A stretch of 64,000 bases of DNA from Streptomyces sp. NBC_00620 (GCF_026341825.1 NZ_JAPENY010000001.1:1178001-1242000); one strand, 5' to 3'. Positions 53,329 to 63,168 are shown, counted from the stretch's first letter. The notes: generated by a model not told the origin, from the letters alone. Translations and numbers: made by a program.

Positions 53329-54174
53329 ATGCCGCCGAGAATCATCCCCACCGCACGTCAGGGGCGTCTCGGTGCGGAGCTGCGCAAGTTGCGGGAGGCC
53401 GCAGGTGTGGTGTCACGTGACGCCGCCGAGTTCCTGGGCGCCAGCCAGGCTCAGATCAGCAATATCGAGGCCGGGAAGAACGGCGTCAGCGAGGCGCGGG
53501 TTCGCAGACTCGCCGAGATCTACGCCTGCGACGACATCCAACTCGTAAACGCCCTGGTCGAGATGGCAAACGAGCGGGACAAAGGGTGGTGGGAGGAGTT
53601 CCGCGGCCTGATGGGTCCCAAGGCCCTCGACCTTGCTGAGCTGGAGCACCACTGCTCGTACATCCGCACGTTCCAGTCAGTGCACATCCCGGGTGTTCTA
53701 CAAACCGAGGATCACGTGCGGGCGTCGTCGCTCTTCGCGGTGCCGGAGCTTCTGGAGAGTGACCGAGAGACCCGCGTCTCGTTCCGTGTCCGGCGCCAGG
53801 TTGTACTCGACTCCGGGAAGCCCTACGACGCGATCATCCACGAAGCCGCGCTACGCATGCGCGTTGGCGGCCCCAAGGTTGCCCGCGCCCAGCTCGAACA
53901 CCTCCTCGCGGCATCTGAGAGAGAGTTCGTCACCCTTCGTGTGATCCCATTCACCGCTGACGGTTTCGCGGGCGCCGGGCACTCTATGCAGTACATCGGC
54001 GGAGTCGTCCCTCAATTGGACACAGTGCAGCTCGACACCACGCATGGCGCCGAGTTCATCGACGCGCCTGCACAACTGAGCCGCTACCGAGCCCGCCTCG
54101 AACGCATCGAAAGCGCTGCCCTTCCGCAGGACGCTTCTCTCGACCTCATCCGCCGTGTCAGCCAGGAACTGTGA
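53329..54174 (+). CDS. XRE-family helix-turn-helix regulator with DUF5753 domain
   Basis: The 281-residue regulator has an N-terminal Cro/C1-type HTH (LGAELRKLREAAGVVSRDAAEFLGASQAQISNIEAGKNG) and a DUF5753 C-terminal domain (about 100-275) with SYIRTFQSVHIPGVLQTEDHVRA. These proteins work with a small DUF397 partner to control development or antibiotic genes. Its stop overlaps GTG 54171 upstream of the DUF397 gene. Confidence 0.92.
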   Translation: MPPRIIPTARQGRLGAELRKLREAAGVVSRDAAEFLGASQAQISNIEAGKNGVSEARVRRLAEIYACDDIQLVNALVEMANERDKGWWEEFRGLMGPKALDLAELEHHCSYIRTFQSVHIPGVLQTEDHVRASSLFAVPELLESDRETRVSFRVRRQVVLDSGKPYDAIIHEAALRMRVGGPKVARAQLEHLLAASEREFVTLRVIPFTADGFAGAGHSMQYIGGVVPQLDTVQLDTTHGAEFIDAPAQLSRYRARLERIESAALPQDASLDLIRRVSQEL

Positions 54175-54185
54175 AAGGCCCCCGC

Positions 54186-54374
54186 ATGTCCCTGTCCCCC
54201 ATCCTCTACTGGCAGAAGTCGTCGTTCTCCGGAGGCGGCGATGAGGAAGATTGCGTGGAGATAGCCGCCTCCACCCCCACCACCCTCCACCTCCGAGAAA
54301 GCGACCACCCCACCACCATCCTCACCCCCACCCCCACCGCCCTCCGCGCCCTCCTCACCACCCTGAGGTCCTGA
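54186..54374 (+). CDS. DUF397 domain protein
   Basis: The 62-residue DUF397 product starts MSLSPILYWQKSSFSGGGDEEDCVEIA, the family signature. ATG 54186 (AAAGG seven bases upstream) was preferred to GTG 54171, which overlaps the XRE stop. It is the small partner of the XRE-DUF5753 regulator immediately upstream. Confidence 0.9.
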   Translation: MSLSPILYWQKSSFSGGGDEEDCVEIAASTPTTLHLRESDHPTTILTPTPTALRALLTTLRS

Positions 54375-54390
54375 ACCTCGCAGACGCCGC

Positions 54391-55170
54391 CTACTCGACC
54401 AGGTGCCGGTGCGCCTCGCTCCAGTCGATCCGGGCGTCGAGTTCGCCCAGGAGCCCGTCGGCGGCCCAGCTGGCCTGGGGCTCGTGCCCCCGCTCGGCCA
54501 ACTGCCGTACGAGCGCGGCGTTCTCCCGCTGTCGGGCGATGACGGCGTCGACGATCCCCTCGGTCGAGTCGAGACCGTACGCGCGGCAGAAGCGCTCCAG
54601 CCGGAGGCGGCGGTCGGGCGGCGCCGGGTACCGCAGCCAGCGCAGGCACTCGGCGTCGTCGCGGAACGGGGCGACGTACTCCAGTGCGTAGGCCACGTCG
54701 TGCAGGGGAGGCGCCGGTCGGGCGAAGTCCCAGTCGATGATTCCCACCGGGCGGTTGCCCTGCCAGACCACGTTCCAGGGGCCGAAGTCCCCATGGCAGA
54801 CGACCTCTTCGTGGCCGGGGCCGCCCGTGCCCGTGGACCATGTCGCGTCCGGTGGAGGCGAGAAGCCCTCGCAGGCGTCGTGGTAATCGCGCAGCAGCCG
54901 GGCGAAGTTGGCCAGGCCCTGGTCTTCGACGACCTTGGCCCAGCCCGACGCCCCGGAGTCACCCTCGAAATAGGTGAGGACTTCCCGGCCCTCCTCGTCG
55001 ATCCCCAGCGGTCGGGGTGCGTAGGCGAATCCGACCTCCTCCAGGTGTCGCAGCAGCGCGTGGACGGTGGGTGTCCACGGCTGCACGGGCCTGCGGACGG
55101 TGTCACCGATCCGCACCACCCGGCGATGGGCCCCGTCCTGCATCACTTCCTCATTCGGCACGCGCGTCAC
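54391..55170 (-). CDS. Aminoglycoside phosphotransferase family protein
   Basis: A 259-residue kinase-fold protein with catalytic loop VCHGDFGPWNVVW and DFG-like IIDWDFARPAPPLHDVAYAL. It may phosphorylate an aminoglycoside, choline or other small substrate; unknown. GTG 55170 chosen (family-like VTRVPNEEVMQDGAH); GTG 55191 would add seven residues. The gene is intact, unlike the APH-like gene at 48.4 kb. Confidence 0.85.
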   Translation of the reverse strand: MTRVPNEEVMQDGAHRRVVRIGDTVRRPVQPWTPTVHALLRHLEEVGFAYAPRPLGIDEEGREVLTYFEGDSGASGWAKVVEDQGLANFARLLRDYHDACEGFSPPPDATWSTGTGGPGHEEVVCHGDFGPWNVVWQGNRPVGIIDWDFARPAPPLHDVAYALEYVAPFRDDAECLRWLRYPAPPDRRLRLERFCRAYGLDSTEGIVDAVIARQRENAALVRQLAERGHEPQASWAADGLLGELDARIDWSEAHRHLVE

Positions 55171-55234
55171 GCTACCCAGCCGCCCGGACACGCGGTACGT
55201 CGATCACCGGCAGCGACGCACGCCAGCCATTGAC

Positions 55235-56584
55235 TCAGGGGCGGGACGGGGGCACAAGAGCCGCCCTGCGCCGGAAGAGTTCCTCGGCCGCTGTCTGCGC
55301 GCGCAGCCGTACCTGTTCGGTGTCGACGCTCAACACCGTTCCCCCCGCGACCAGTTGGCGTCCGTCCACCCACACATGGTCGACGTCCGCCGAGCCCGCC
55401 GAGAACACCAGGTGGGCCACCGCGTTGAAGTCCTCGCCGTGGAGGAGTGGGGTGGTGTGGAGCTTGCGGAGGTCGACGGTGACGATGTCGGCCTTCTTGC
55501 CCGGTTCCAGGGAGCCTGTCTCGCCGTCCAGGCCCAGGGCTCGTGCGCCCTCCAGCGTCGCCATCGTCAGGATGTCCCACGGGTCACCCGTCGTCGGGTC
55601 CAGCGTGGAGACCTTCTGCAACAGCGACGCGAACTTCATCTCCTCCAGCAGGTCCAGGTTGTTGTTCTCCTTCTCGCCGTCGCTGCCGAGGCCGACCGCG
55701 ATGCCCTTGCGGCGCATGTCGATGACGCGGGCCGGACCCGAGGAGAGCTTCATGTTGGAGCAGGGGCAGTGGGCGACGCTCGTACCCGTCCCGGCGAGGA
55801 GTTCGATCTCACGGTCGTCGAGCCAGACGCAGTGGGCCACGACCGTGCGGGGGCCGAGGATCCCCCGGTTGTAGAACTCCTCGATCGGGCGACGCCCGAA
55901 CTGCCGCAGGGATTCCTCCACTTCCCAGACGGTCTCGGAGGAGTGGGTGTGCAGCCCCGTGTCGAACTCGTCCGCGAGTGCCGCAGCGGCCTTGAACGCC
56001 TCCGGGCTGCAGTAGAAGAGGTGTTCCAGGCCGACCCAGGAGCGGACTCGGTCGTTCGCGTACGTGCGGTAGTGCTCAAGCAGCCGGCGGTTCGTTTCCA
56101 GGGTCTCGAAGTAGTCGTAGCCCGGGAGGTCGGCCACGTACGGGACGAGCGTCGCGCGGATGCCCACCCGCTCCGCCGCGTGTGCCGAACCCTCCATGTG
56201 GCGCCACATGTCCATCACCGACGTCGTGCCCGCGCGCAGCGACTCCGTGTAGCAGAGGAGGGATGCGGCTTCCGCGATCTCGGGGGTGAGCGCCTTGTGG
56301 GCCGGGTCGACGTAATCGCGCAGCCAGTCCCACAGGGACTTGGACTCGGCCGTGCCGCGCAACAGGCCCGAGTGGAGGTGGGTGTTGTGCAGGCCGGGGA
56401 TCACTGCGTGCCCGGTGGCGTCCACGACCTGCGCGTCGGCGGCGGCCGCGTCCAGCTCCGCCACCGTTCCCACGGCGGCGATCCTGCCGTCCTCGACGAG
56501 GACCGAACCGGGGTCGTACACCGTCTTGCGGCCCTCGCAGGGGATGACGATGCCGTTGCGGATCAACGTACGGGTGCGGGTCAT
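55235..56584 (-). CDS. Amidohydrolase (nucleobase or related deaminase)
   Basis: A 449-residue TIM-barrel amidohydrolase with metal histidines H69 and H71 (HNTHLHS), HTHSSE, HCVWLDD and GLGSDG, typical of the cytosine/guanine/8-oxoguanine/S-adenosylhomocysteine deaminase clade. The exact substrate is unclear. ATG 56584 has GAGGAG eight bases upstream. It neighbours a nucleoside deaminase, an NCS1 permease and a PucR regulator, supporting purine or pyrimidine salvage/catabolism. Confidence 0.87.
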   Translation of the reverse strand: MTRTRTLIRNGIVIPCEGRKTVYDPGSVLVEDGRIAAVGTVAELDAAAADAQVVDATGHAVIPGLHNTHLHSGLLRGTAESKSLWDWLRDYVDPAHKALTPEIAEAASLLCYTESLRAGTTSVMDMWRHMEGSAHAAERVGIRATLVPYVADLPGYDYFETLETNRRLLEHYRTYANDRVRSWVGLEHLFYCSPEAFKAAAALADEFDTGLHTHSSETVWEVEESLRQFGRRPIEEFYNRGILGPRTVVAHCVWLDDREIELLAGTGTSVAHCPCSNMKLSSGPARVIDMRRKGIAVGLGSDGEKENNNLDLLEEMKFASLLQKVSTLDPTTGDPWDILTMATLEGARALGLDGETGSLEPGKKADIVTVDLRKLHTTPLLHGEDFNAVAHLVFSAGSADVDHVWVDGRQLVAGGTVLSVDTEQVRLRAQTAAEELFRRRAALVPPSRP

Positions 56585-56604
56585 TCGGGTGTCTCCTCGC
56601 AGGA

Positions 56605-57087
56605 TCAGTTCCAGAAAGCGGCATGCACGGCTTCGGCCCGCTCCCGCAGGCAGGGCCCGACCACCTCGATCCGCCGCTGCCCCGCCGCGAACACCTCCCG
56701 ACACGGCAGCGCCATCGTCGGGTTCTCGTCGTTCGCGCCGGTGAGGGCGAGGAGTTCGTCCTCACCCAGGGCGTAGACGACCCGCCCGATCCCGCTCCAG
56801 TACACGGCGCCCGCGCACATCGCGCAGGGTTCGGTGCTGGTGTAGAGGGTGGCGCGGGCCAGCTCCGGACTCGTGTACGTCCGGGTCGCCAGGCGTACGA
56901 GATTGGTCTCGGCGTGCCCGGTCGCGTCCCGCTCCGTCACCACCGTGTTGCCCGCCTCCAGCACCGCCGAGCCGTCGAGGACGAGCAGGGAACCGAAGGG
57001 ATGGTTGCCGTCCCGGCGGGCGCGGGCGGCGAGTTCGATCGCCGTGAGAAGGAACTTCTCGTCGGCGGCGGTGGGGATGTCGTTCAC
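56605..57087 (-). CDS. Nucleoside/cytosine deaminase
   Basis: A 160-residue zinc deaminase with HAE at 58-60 and PCAMC (C88, C91), the catalytic site of cytidine/guanine/cytosine deaminases. ATG 57087 starts a complete protein. It is 20 bases upstream of the amidohydrolase gene on the same strand and 34 bases from the permease end, so the three form one salvage operon. Confidence 0.92.
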   Translation of the reverse strand: MNDIPTAADEKFLLTAIELAARARRDGNHPFGSLLVLDGSAVLEAGNTVVTERDATGHAETNLVRLATRTYTSPELARATLYTSTEPCAMCAGAVYWSGIGRVVYALGEDELLALTGANDENPTMALPCREVFAAGQRRIEVVGPCLRERAEAVHAAFWN

Positions 57088-57121
57088 AGGGCTGACTCCT
57101 CAACTGGCTTACAGAAATGGG

Positions 57122-58528
57122 TTATTCAGCGGTCACAGGTATCCGGGTTTCCGGCGCGTCAACGACCCTCACCGGCCGCCACGCCGACAACCCCCCGTAC
57201 GCCGCCCCCGCCACCACGAACCCGACGAACAGCCCCAGCGGACCGAGCGCGGGATGCGCCTCGGCGAGCGGCCCGGTGTAGAAGGACTGGTTCATGAACG
57301 GGATCTCGACGAGCAGGGCGAGCAGGACCGACGGCAGCCCCCAGCCGAGGCGGTGCCCGGTGTCGTACAGCCGCGAGATGTCGTACGTCCCCCGCTGCCG
57401 TCCCCAGTACGCCACCACGATCACCGCCGCCCAAGGCGCCAGCCAGTAGCCGGTCATCAGCATGAAGTCCTGCAACTGCTGGGCGAAGTCCCCGTGTCCG
57501 GCGTACCAGGAGATCGCCGTGCCGAGCCCGCCGACCACCAGGACCGACACCCAGCGCGGGATCGTGAACCCGGCGACCAGCGCGGCCATCGCGCCCGAGT
57601 ACAGGTCGATGACGGTCGAGGCGAGCGTGGACAGGAGGAGAGACAGGAGTACGACGGTGCCGAGGGCGTCCGGCAGCAGGCCGCTCACCATCGAGCTGGG
57701 GTTGTCGAGCGCGCCCGCCGTGCCGATCGCCGCGCCCAGGGCGCCGATCCACACGCCGGCGACCGCACTGCCGCCGCCCGCCGCGAGGAAGACCCTCTTC
57801 GGCGCGGAGGTGGCCGGCAGATAGCGGCTGTAGTCGGAGGCGTACGCGGACCAGCCGATGACGCGGGCCGCGGTGACCGCGACGACGAGCAGGAACGCGG
57901 CGGTGGTCCCGTCGAAGGGCTCGACCGGGGCGGCGGCGTGCGCGTCGCCGAAGCCGTACACCGACACCACCGCGAAGACGACGACCAGGAGGACGGCGAG
58001 GGCGCGCTCCACGTAGTGGATCATCCGGTAGCCGATGACCGCGATCGCCAGCTGGGCCGCCGCCATGAGCAGCAGGGCCGGGGCGAAGCCCATCCCCGTC
58101 AGGTCGCGCAGGATGAAGATGCCGAGCAGGGTGTCGACCACGCACCAGCCGACGCCGTTGACGACGGTGAACGCGGCGGACGGCAGATTGCCGAGGCGGC
58201 CGAACGGGCCCCGGGACTGGATGAGTTGGAGTACTCCGGTGAGCGGGCCCCGGGTCGAGAACAGGCCCACGAGCGCCGAGCTCAACAGCGTGCCGAGGGT
58301 GATGGCGAGGACGGCCGGGAGCAGGTCGAGGCCGAAGACGGACGTCGACAGGGCGCCGACGCTGAGCGTCGCGAACTGCACGTTCGCGCCGAACCAGAGC
58401 GTGAACAGGGACCAGGGGCGGCCGTGGCGGTGGTCGGGCGGTACCGGTTCGGCTCCGGCTCGCTCGACACCGAAGGGCTTCTCGGCGCCGAAGGACTTCT
58501 CGGCGCCGGCCAGGGTTTCGGTTTGCAC
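57122..58528 (-). CDS. NCS1-family nucleobase permease
   Basis: A 468-residue transporter with twelve hydrophobic helices and NCS1 features (LWFGANVQFATLSVGAL; SAYASDYSRYLP). It probably imports cytosine, purines or allantoin. The N-terminal 35 residues are polar and contain GAEKSFGAEKPFG. Divergent from the PucR regulator, which likely controls it. Confidence 0.9.
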   Translation of the reverse strand: MQTETLAGAEKSFGAEKPFGVERAGAEPVPPDHRHGRPWSLFTLWFGANVQFATLSVGALSTSVFGLDLLPAVLAITLGTLLSSALVGLFSTRGPLTGVLQLIQSRGPFGRLGNLPSAAFTVVNGVGWCVVDTLLGIFILRDLTGMGFAPALLLMAAAQLAIAVIGYRMIHYVERALAVLLVVVFAVVSVYGFGDAHAAAPVEPFDGTTAAFLLVVAVTAARVIGWSAYASDYSRYLPATSAPKRVFLAAGGGSAVAGVWIGALGAAIGTAGALDNPSSMVSGLLPDALGTVVLLSLLLSTLASTVIDLYSGAMAALVAGFTIPRWVSVLVVGGLGTAISWYAGHGDFAQQLQDFMLMTGYWLAPWAAVIVVAYWGRQRGTYDISRLYDTGHRLGWGLPSVLLALLVEIPFMNQSFYTGPLAEAHPALGPLGLFVGFVVAGAAYGGLSAWRPVRVVDAPETRIPVTAE

Positions 58529-58825
58529 GACGGTCTCCTCATGGGACGACGGGAGCGCACCGGACGAGGCGCGGGAGCGTCCAGGGTGCGAGGGAGCGGA
58601 GCATGCGGTTCGGGCGGGTGGCCATCAGTGAACTCGTCGCGCGGCCCGCGCGGACCTGCACCGCCCTACAGACGACAGGCGTCCCTGGCCCCCTCCGCCT
58701 GTACTGTTCTCCAAACCCCGTGCCCGCCGGTGTGCACGCCCGTAACAAGCGCCGATGCGTCGAAGAGACCGGCAAGGGCGTGCAAGCGCCTCGGCCCGCC
58801 TCGGCAGCAGGGAGGACGACCACCG

Positions 58826-60397
58826 ATGCTGCTGACCGAACTCCTCGCCATCCCCCGCCTCGGCCTCGTCCCCGTCGTGCCCGGCACCCCCCGCACCCCG
58901 CGCATCCGCGGCGTCTACACGACCGACCTCCCCGACCCGGGCCGCTACCTCGACGGCGGGGAACTCGTCCTCACCTCCACCACCTGGTACCGCGAGCCGC
59001 GCGACGCCGACACGTTCGTCGCCGCGCTCGCGGGTGCGGGCGCCGCCGCGCTGGTCGCCGGGACCGCGGGCATCGGCACCTTGCCGGACGCGCTCGCGCA
59101 GGCCTGTGAGCGGCACGGGCTCGCCCTCTTCACGGTCGGCGACGACGTGTCGTACGCGGCACTGACCGAGACCGTCCTCGCCGCGCTCGCCGGACCGGCC
59201 CGCCGCTCACCGGGCGCGGACCTGCACCGCGGCCTGGTCGCGAGCATGGCGTCCGGGGCCGGGCCCGAGGGTCTCGTCGAGGTCTTCGCGCGGGCCACCG
59301 GCGTGTGGTGCGCGGTGCTGTCCGCGACCGGTCGCGCCACCGCGGGCGGCGTACCCGAAGTGACCGGCCACCACCTGGACCGGGCGCACCGCGAGGCGCT
59401 CGCCGCGGGCGCCTTCCCCTCCGTACAACCGGTGCCCGGCGGCGGCCACTTGACCTTCTTCCCGGTGCAGTCGCCGGTCGCCAGGCGCCCGCCCGCCGCC
59501 TACCTCGCCGCCGCCGGCGACTTCCGCGACTGGGCGCCGGGCGTCGCGGACGCCGCCACCGAGGTGTGCGCGCTCCTCGCCATGGACCGGGTGGCCCGCC
59601 AGGAACGCCGCCGCATCGAGGAACGATTCCTGCGCGAGTCCCTCACCCTCGTACGGGAGGGGCGGGCCGAGGCGGCCGAGGGGCGCCTGCGCAGCCTCGG
59701 CCTCGACCCGGACACCCCGCTGACCTGCGTCTACGTCACCACGACCGGCAGCCCGTACGGCGCCGAGCTCGCGGCGGTCGTCCTGGAGGACGTCTTCGAC
59801 CAGATACCCGGCTGCTCCACGCCGGTCGCCGAGGACGACGGTTACGTGATGCTGGTGCCGGACGCCGTCTCGACCCGCCTTGACGACCACCTCGAAGACC
59901 ACCCGGGTGACCAACTCGAAGAGCACCTCGAAAAGGCCGCCACCCGCCTGACCCCGCTCCTCGCCCCCGGCTGGGCCGCCCTCGGCACCGGCGGACCCGC
60001 CACCGGGGCGGCCGGGCTGCGCCGCTCCCTCGACGAGGCGCGGCACGCCCACCGCATCGCCTGTCTGGGCACGGGCACCGTCCGCACGGCGACGGGCGAC
60101 GACCTGTCCTCGTACCTGCTGCTGCTCGCCTCTGTCCCCGAGGACGTACGCAGGCTCTACCGCGAGCGGCTCATCGGGGTTGTGGAGCGGTACGACGCCG
60201 AGCACGGCAGCGACCTCGTGGGCACCCTGGCGGCCTTCCTCGACGCCTCGGGCTCCTGGCACCGCTGCGCCGAGCAGCTCCACGTGCACGTCAACACCCT
60301 GCGATACCGGCTCCAACGGGTCGAACAGCTCACCGGCCACAGCCTGGCCACCCTGCGCGACCGGGTGGACTTCTGCCTGGCGCTCAGCATCACGTGA
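58826..60397 (+). CDS. PucR-family purine-catabolism regulator
   Basis: The 523-residue regulator has the PucR N-terminal domain (LLTELLAIPRLGLVPVVPG...YLDGGELVLTS), a central GGDEF-like CdaR segment and a C-terminal PucR HTH_30 motif (HRCAEQLHVHVNTLRYRLQRVEQLTG). ATG 58826 has GGAGG ten bases upstream. It is divergent from the permease-deaminase-amidohydrolase operon and should activate it in response to purine or nitrogen status. Confidence 0.92.
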   Translation: MLLTELLAIPRLGLVPVVPGTPRTPRIRGVYTTDLPDPGRYLDGGELVLTSTTWYREPRDADTFVAALAGAGAAALVAGTAGIGTLPDALAQACERHGLALFTVGDDVSYAALTETVLAALAGPARRSPGADLHRGLVASMASGAGPEGLVEVFARATGVWCAVLSATGRATAGGVPEVTGHHLDRAHREALAAGAFPSVQPVPGGGHLTFFPVQSPVARRPPAAYLAAAGDFRDWAPGVADAATEVCALLAMDRVARQERRRIEERFLRESLTLVREGRAEAAEGRLRSLGLDPDTPLTCVYVTTTGSPYGAELAAVVLEDVFDQIPGCSTPVAEDDGYVMLVPDAVSTRLDDHLEDHPGDQLEEHLEKAATRLTPLLAPGWAALGTGGPATGAAGLRRSLDEARHAHRIACLGTGTVRTATGDDLSSYLLLLASVPEDVRRLYRERLIGVVERYDAEHGSDLVGTLAAFLDASGSWHRCAEQLHVHVNTLRYRLQRVEQLTGHSLATLRDRVDFCLALSIT

Positions 60398-60404
60398 GCG
60401 ATCG

Positions 60405-60443
60405 GGCCGGTTACGCAGGCCGGTTGCACGGGCCGGTTACACA
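60405..60443 (+). repeat. Three tandem 13-bp repeats after pucR
   Basis: GGCCGGTT starts at 60405, 60418 and 60431, an exact 13-bp period, with diverged trailing bases. It lies just past the pucR stop; function unknown. Confidence 0.7.
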
Positions 60444-60552
60444 AGGACCTCCCAGCACACATCCCGGGATCTCCCACATACCGCACCTAACCTGCGGAGC
60501 ACCTCGTGGAGCCAGGTCTCATCAGGAGCCGGGTCTCAGTCAGACACGGGGC

Positions 60553-60588
60553 GGCCCCCGGACTCCCTCAGTGGAGGAGTCCGGGGCC
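60553..60588 (+). terminator. Strong hairpin downstream of pucR
   Basis: CCCCGGACTCC (60556-60566) and GGAGTCCGGGG (60576-60586) form a perfect 11-bp stem with a 9-base loop, extended by flanking GGCC/GGCC with a bulge. It should end pucR transcription before the two-component operon. Confidence 0.75.
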
Positions 60589-60696
60589 TCCGCATATACG
60601 GGGCTCACGCGGCCGGGGCCTCCACATGGGCCACTCTCAGCCAACCAACAGGCTTCCCCCATCAAACGCTCATGAAGAGGGTGGAGAGTCGGCGCC

Positions 60697-61482
60697 ATGG
60701 CCGAGCACACCGAGCCCCACACCCCCCACAGGCTCCTTGTCGTCGAGGACGAGCCGAGCATCCGTGCCCTGCTGGAGTCCACGCTGAGGCTCAGCGGCTA
60801 CGAGGTGAGCAGCGTGATGTCCGGCGGTGCCGCGCTCCTGGAGATCGAGAGGTTCGGCCCCGATCTGGTGCTGCTCGACGTGATGCTGCCCGACCTGGAC
60901 GGCTTCGAGGTGACCCGGGCGATGCGGGCGGGCGGCAAGAACACCCCCGTACTCTTCCTGACCGCGCGCACCGACCTGTCCGACCGTATCGACGGGCTGC
61001 GGGCCGGCGGCGACGACTACGTCACCAAGCCCTTCAGCCTCGACGAGGTACTGCTGCGGATCCAGGCGATCCTGCGCCGCACCGGCGCGGAGGAAACACC
61101 GTCCGGCGAGGCGGACGAGGACGACGAGAGCATCCTGCTCTTCGCCGACCTGCGGCTCGACGAGCGGGCGTACGAGGTGCACCGCGCGGAGCGGTACGTG
61201 CCGCTGTCGCCGACCGAGTTCCATCTGCTCGCCTACCTGATGGCGAACGCCAACCGGGTGCTGACCAGGGCGCAGATCGTGCAGCACGTGTGGGGGTACG
61301 ACTTCGCCGGGGACGTACGCATCGTCGAGACGTACGTGAAGTACCTGCGCAAGAAGATCGACTGCGTCGAGCCGCCGCTGATCCACACCGTGCGCGGGAT
61401 CGGCTACTCGCTGCGGCTGCCGCGCGAGCACGAGCGCGACCAGGCCCCGCAGGCCCCCGTGTCCGACGCCGCCGAGCGGTGA
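60697..61482 (+). CDS. OmpR-family response regulator
   Basis: A 261-residue regulator with receiver aspartate D61 (LVLLDVMLPDLDGF), conserved TxK near TKPFSLDEVLL and a winged-helix output domain ending VRGIGYSLRLP. ATG 60697 follows GGAGAG. Its stop overlaps the histidine kinase start by four bases (GTGA). Confidence 0.94.
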   Translation: MAEHTEPHTPHRLLVVEDEPSIRALLESTLRLSGYEVSSVMSGGAALLEIERFGPDLVLLDVMLPDLDGFEVTRAMRAGGKNTPVLFLTARTDLSDRIDGLRAGGDDYVTKPFSLDEVLLRIQAILRRTGAEETPSGEADEDDESILLFADLRLDERAYEVHRAERYVPLSPTEFHLLAYLMANANRVLTRAQIVQHVWGYDFAGDVRIVETYVKYLRKKIDCVEPPLIHTVRGIGYSLRLPREHERDQAPQAPVSDAAER

Positions 61483-63005
61483 AACGGCCCGTCTCCCTGC
61501 GGGGCAGGCTCGTCCTCGGGCTCGCCGTCCTCGCCACCACCGCGGTGCTGGCCGCCGAGGTCGTCGGCTTCGTCGTGATGCGTTCCTGGCTGATGGACGG
61601 GCTCGACGAGCAGCTCGCCCACTTCAGCACGCCCAGGAAGGCGTACCAGGACGCGGTGAGCGACGAGGGGTTCCCGGACAGGTTCACCACCCCCGGGGCG
61701 CTGCCCTCCGACTTCCGGGTCTTCTTCTACGACTCCGACGGCCGCCTCCTCAGCGCCTCGCTCGGCGACTACCACCAGCCGACCAAGCCCGAGCTGGCGT
61801 CCACCGTCGACGGCCTCGGCCTGTCCGTGGGGCAGCTCGCCACGGTGTCCGCCGACACGGGCGGCGGGCGCTGGCGGGTCGTCCTGCGCGAAGGCCCCGA
61901 CGACATGAAGGCGGTCGTCGCGCTGCCCCTGGCCACCATCGACGGCGCCACCTCCAAGATCCTCTACGTGGACGGCGCGCTGCTCGCCCTCACCGTCACC
62001 GGCGTCGTACTCCTCGGCCGCTGGGTCGTACGCCTCGGGCTGCTCCCCCTCACCCGCATGGAACGCACCGCCCAGGACATCACCGACGGCGACCTCGACC
62101 TGCGGCTGCCCCACACCGACACCCGCACCGAGACCGGACGGCTCGGGCGGGTCCTCAACACCATGCTCGAACGGCTCCAGGGCGCCCTGCGCGAGCGCGA
62201 GACCTCCGAGGCCCGGCTGCGGCGCTTCGTCGCCGACGCCGGTCACGAACTGCGCACGCCGCTCACCGCGATCCAGGGCTTCGCCGAGCTCGCGCTCCGC
62301 CACGAACAGCAGTCCCCCGCGGGCCGCCGCGAGGCGAACCGGCTCATCGCCCAGAACGCCGAACGCATGGGCCTCCTCGTCGACGACCTCCAGCTCCTCG
62401 CCAAGCTCGACCAGGAGCCGTCGTACGGGCCCTCGCACGGGCGTGAATCCGTCGACCTGCTGTCCCTGGCGGCCGACGCGGTGAGCGCGGCGGCGCTGGG
62501 GGACTCCGGGCGGCTGATCGACCTGGGACCGCTGCGGGACTCGAAGGACGAGGAGGAACTGGAACTGGTAGAGGCCCTCGGCGACCCGCACCGACTCCGC
62601 CAGGTCGTCGAGAACCTCCTCTCCAACGCACGCACCCACACTCCCCCAGGTACCCCCGTGCACGTCCGAGTCGGAACCGCCCGGGTCGCCCCGGACACCG
62701 GCGGCGCGGACCGCCGGGGCCGCACCAGCGCGTCCCCTCCGCTCCCCCTCGGCACCCCCGTCGGCATCCTGGAAGTCGCCGACGCCGGCCCGGGCCTCGC
62801 CCCCGAAGACGCCCAACGCGTCTTCGAACGCTTCTACCGCGTCGACCGCTCCCGCTCCCGAGCCCACGACCAGGGCGGCAGCGGCCTCGGCCTCGCCATC
62901 GCCGCGGCCATCGCCCAGGGCCACGGGGGCCGGCTCGAGCTGGACACCGCGCCCGGGGAGGGCTGCACGTTCCGGCTGGTGCTGCCGGGGTCGGGGCGGG
63001 CGTGA
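61479..63005 (+). CDS. Sensor histidine kinase
   Basis: A 508-residue kinase with two transmembrane helices flanking an extracytoplasmic sensor domain (about 45-170), HAMP, H-box FVADAGHELRTPLTAIQGF and ATPase N, G1 and G2 boxes (NLLSNARTHTPPG; VADAGPGLAPEDA; GGSGLGLAIAAAIAQGHGG). Signal unknown. The linker before the kinase domain carries a short Gly/Arg insert (GGADRRGRTSASPP). Confidence 0.93.
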   Translation: MKRPVSLRGRLVLGLAVLATTAVLAAEVVGFVVMRSWLMDGLDEQLAHFSTPRKAYQDAVSDEGFPDRFTTPGALPSDFRVFFYDSDGRLLSASLGDYHQPTKPELASTVDGLGLSVGQLATVSADTGGGRWRVVLREGPDDMKAVVALPLATIDGATSKILYVDGALLALTVTGVVLLGRWVVRLGLLPLTRMERTAQDITDGDLDLRLPHTDTRTETGRLGRVLNTMLERLQGALRERETSEARLRRFVADAGHELRTPLTAIQGFAELALRHEQQSPAGRREANRLIAQNAERMGLLVDDLQLLAKLDQEPSYGPSHGRESVDLLSLAADAVSAAALGDSGRLIDLGPLRDSKDEEELELVEALGDPHRLRQVVENLLSNARTHTPPGTPVHVRVGTARVAPDTGGADRRGRTSASPPLPLGTPVGILEVADAGPGLAPEDAQRVFERFYRVDRSRSRAHDQGGSGLGLAIAAAIAQGHGGRLELDTAPGEGCTFRLVLPGSGRA

Positions 63006-63098
63006 TGGGGTTGCGCCCCCTCCGTAAGGACGAAGCCGAGAGAGCTGCCTCATAAGACCCGGGGCACCGTGACGAGCGAGATAAGAGCAGGGGACACC

Positions 63099-63161
63099 AT
63101 GGTGAGCGAGCAAGACGAAAGCCTGCTGATCCCATCCGCACCTGACGCTTTCGGGCAATAA
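63099..63161 (+). CDS. Possible 20-residue peptide
   Basis: ATG 63099 (AGGGGA upstream) reads MVSEQDESLLIPSAPDAFGQ to TAA 63161, eight bases before ATG 63169. It may be a leader of the AbiEii-type pair or a chance frame. The region 63061-63115 contains two imperfect copies of GGGGCACCGTGACGAGCGAG. Confidence 0.3.
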   Translation: MVSEQDESLLIPSAPDAFGQ

Positions 63162-63168
63162 TCGGCAC

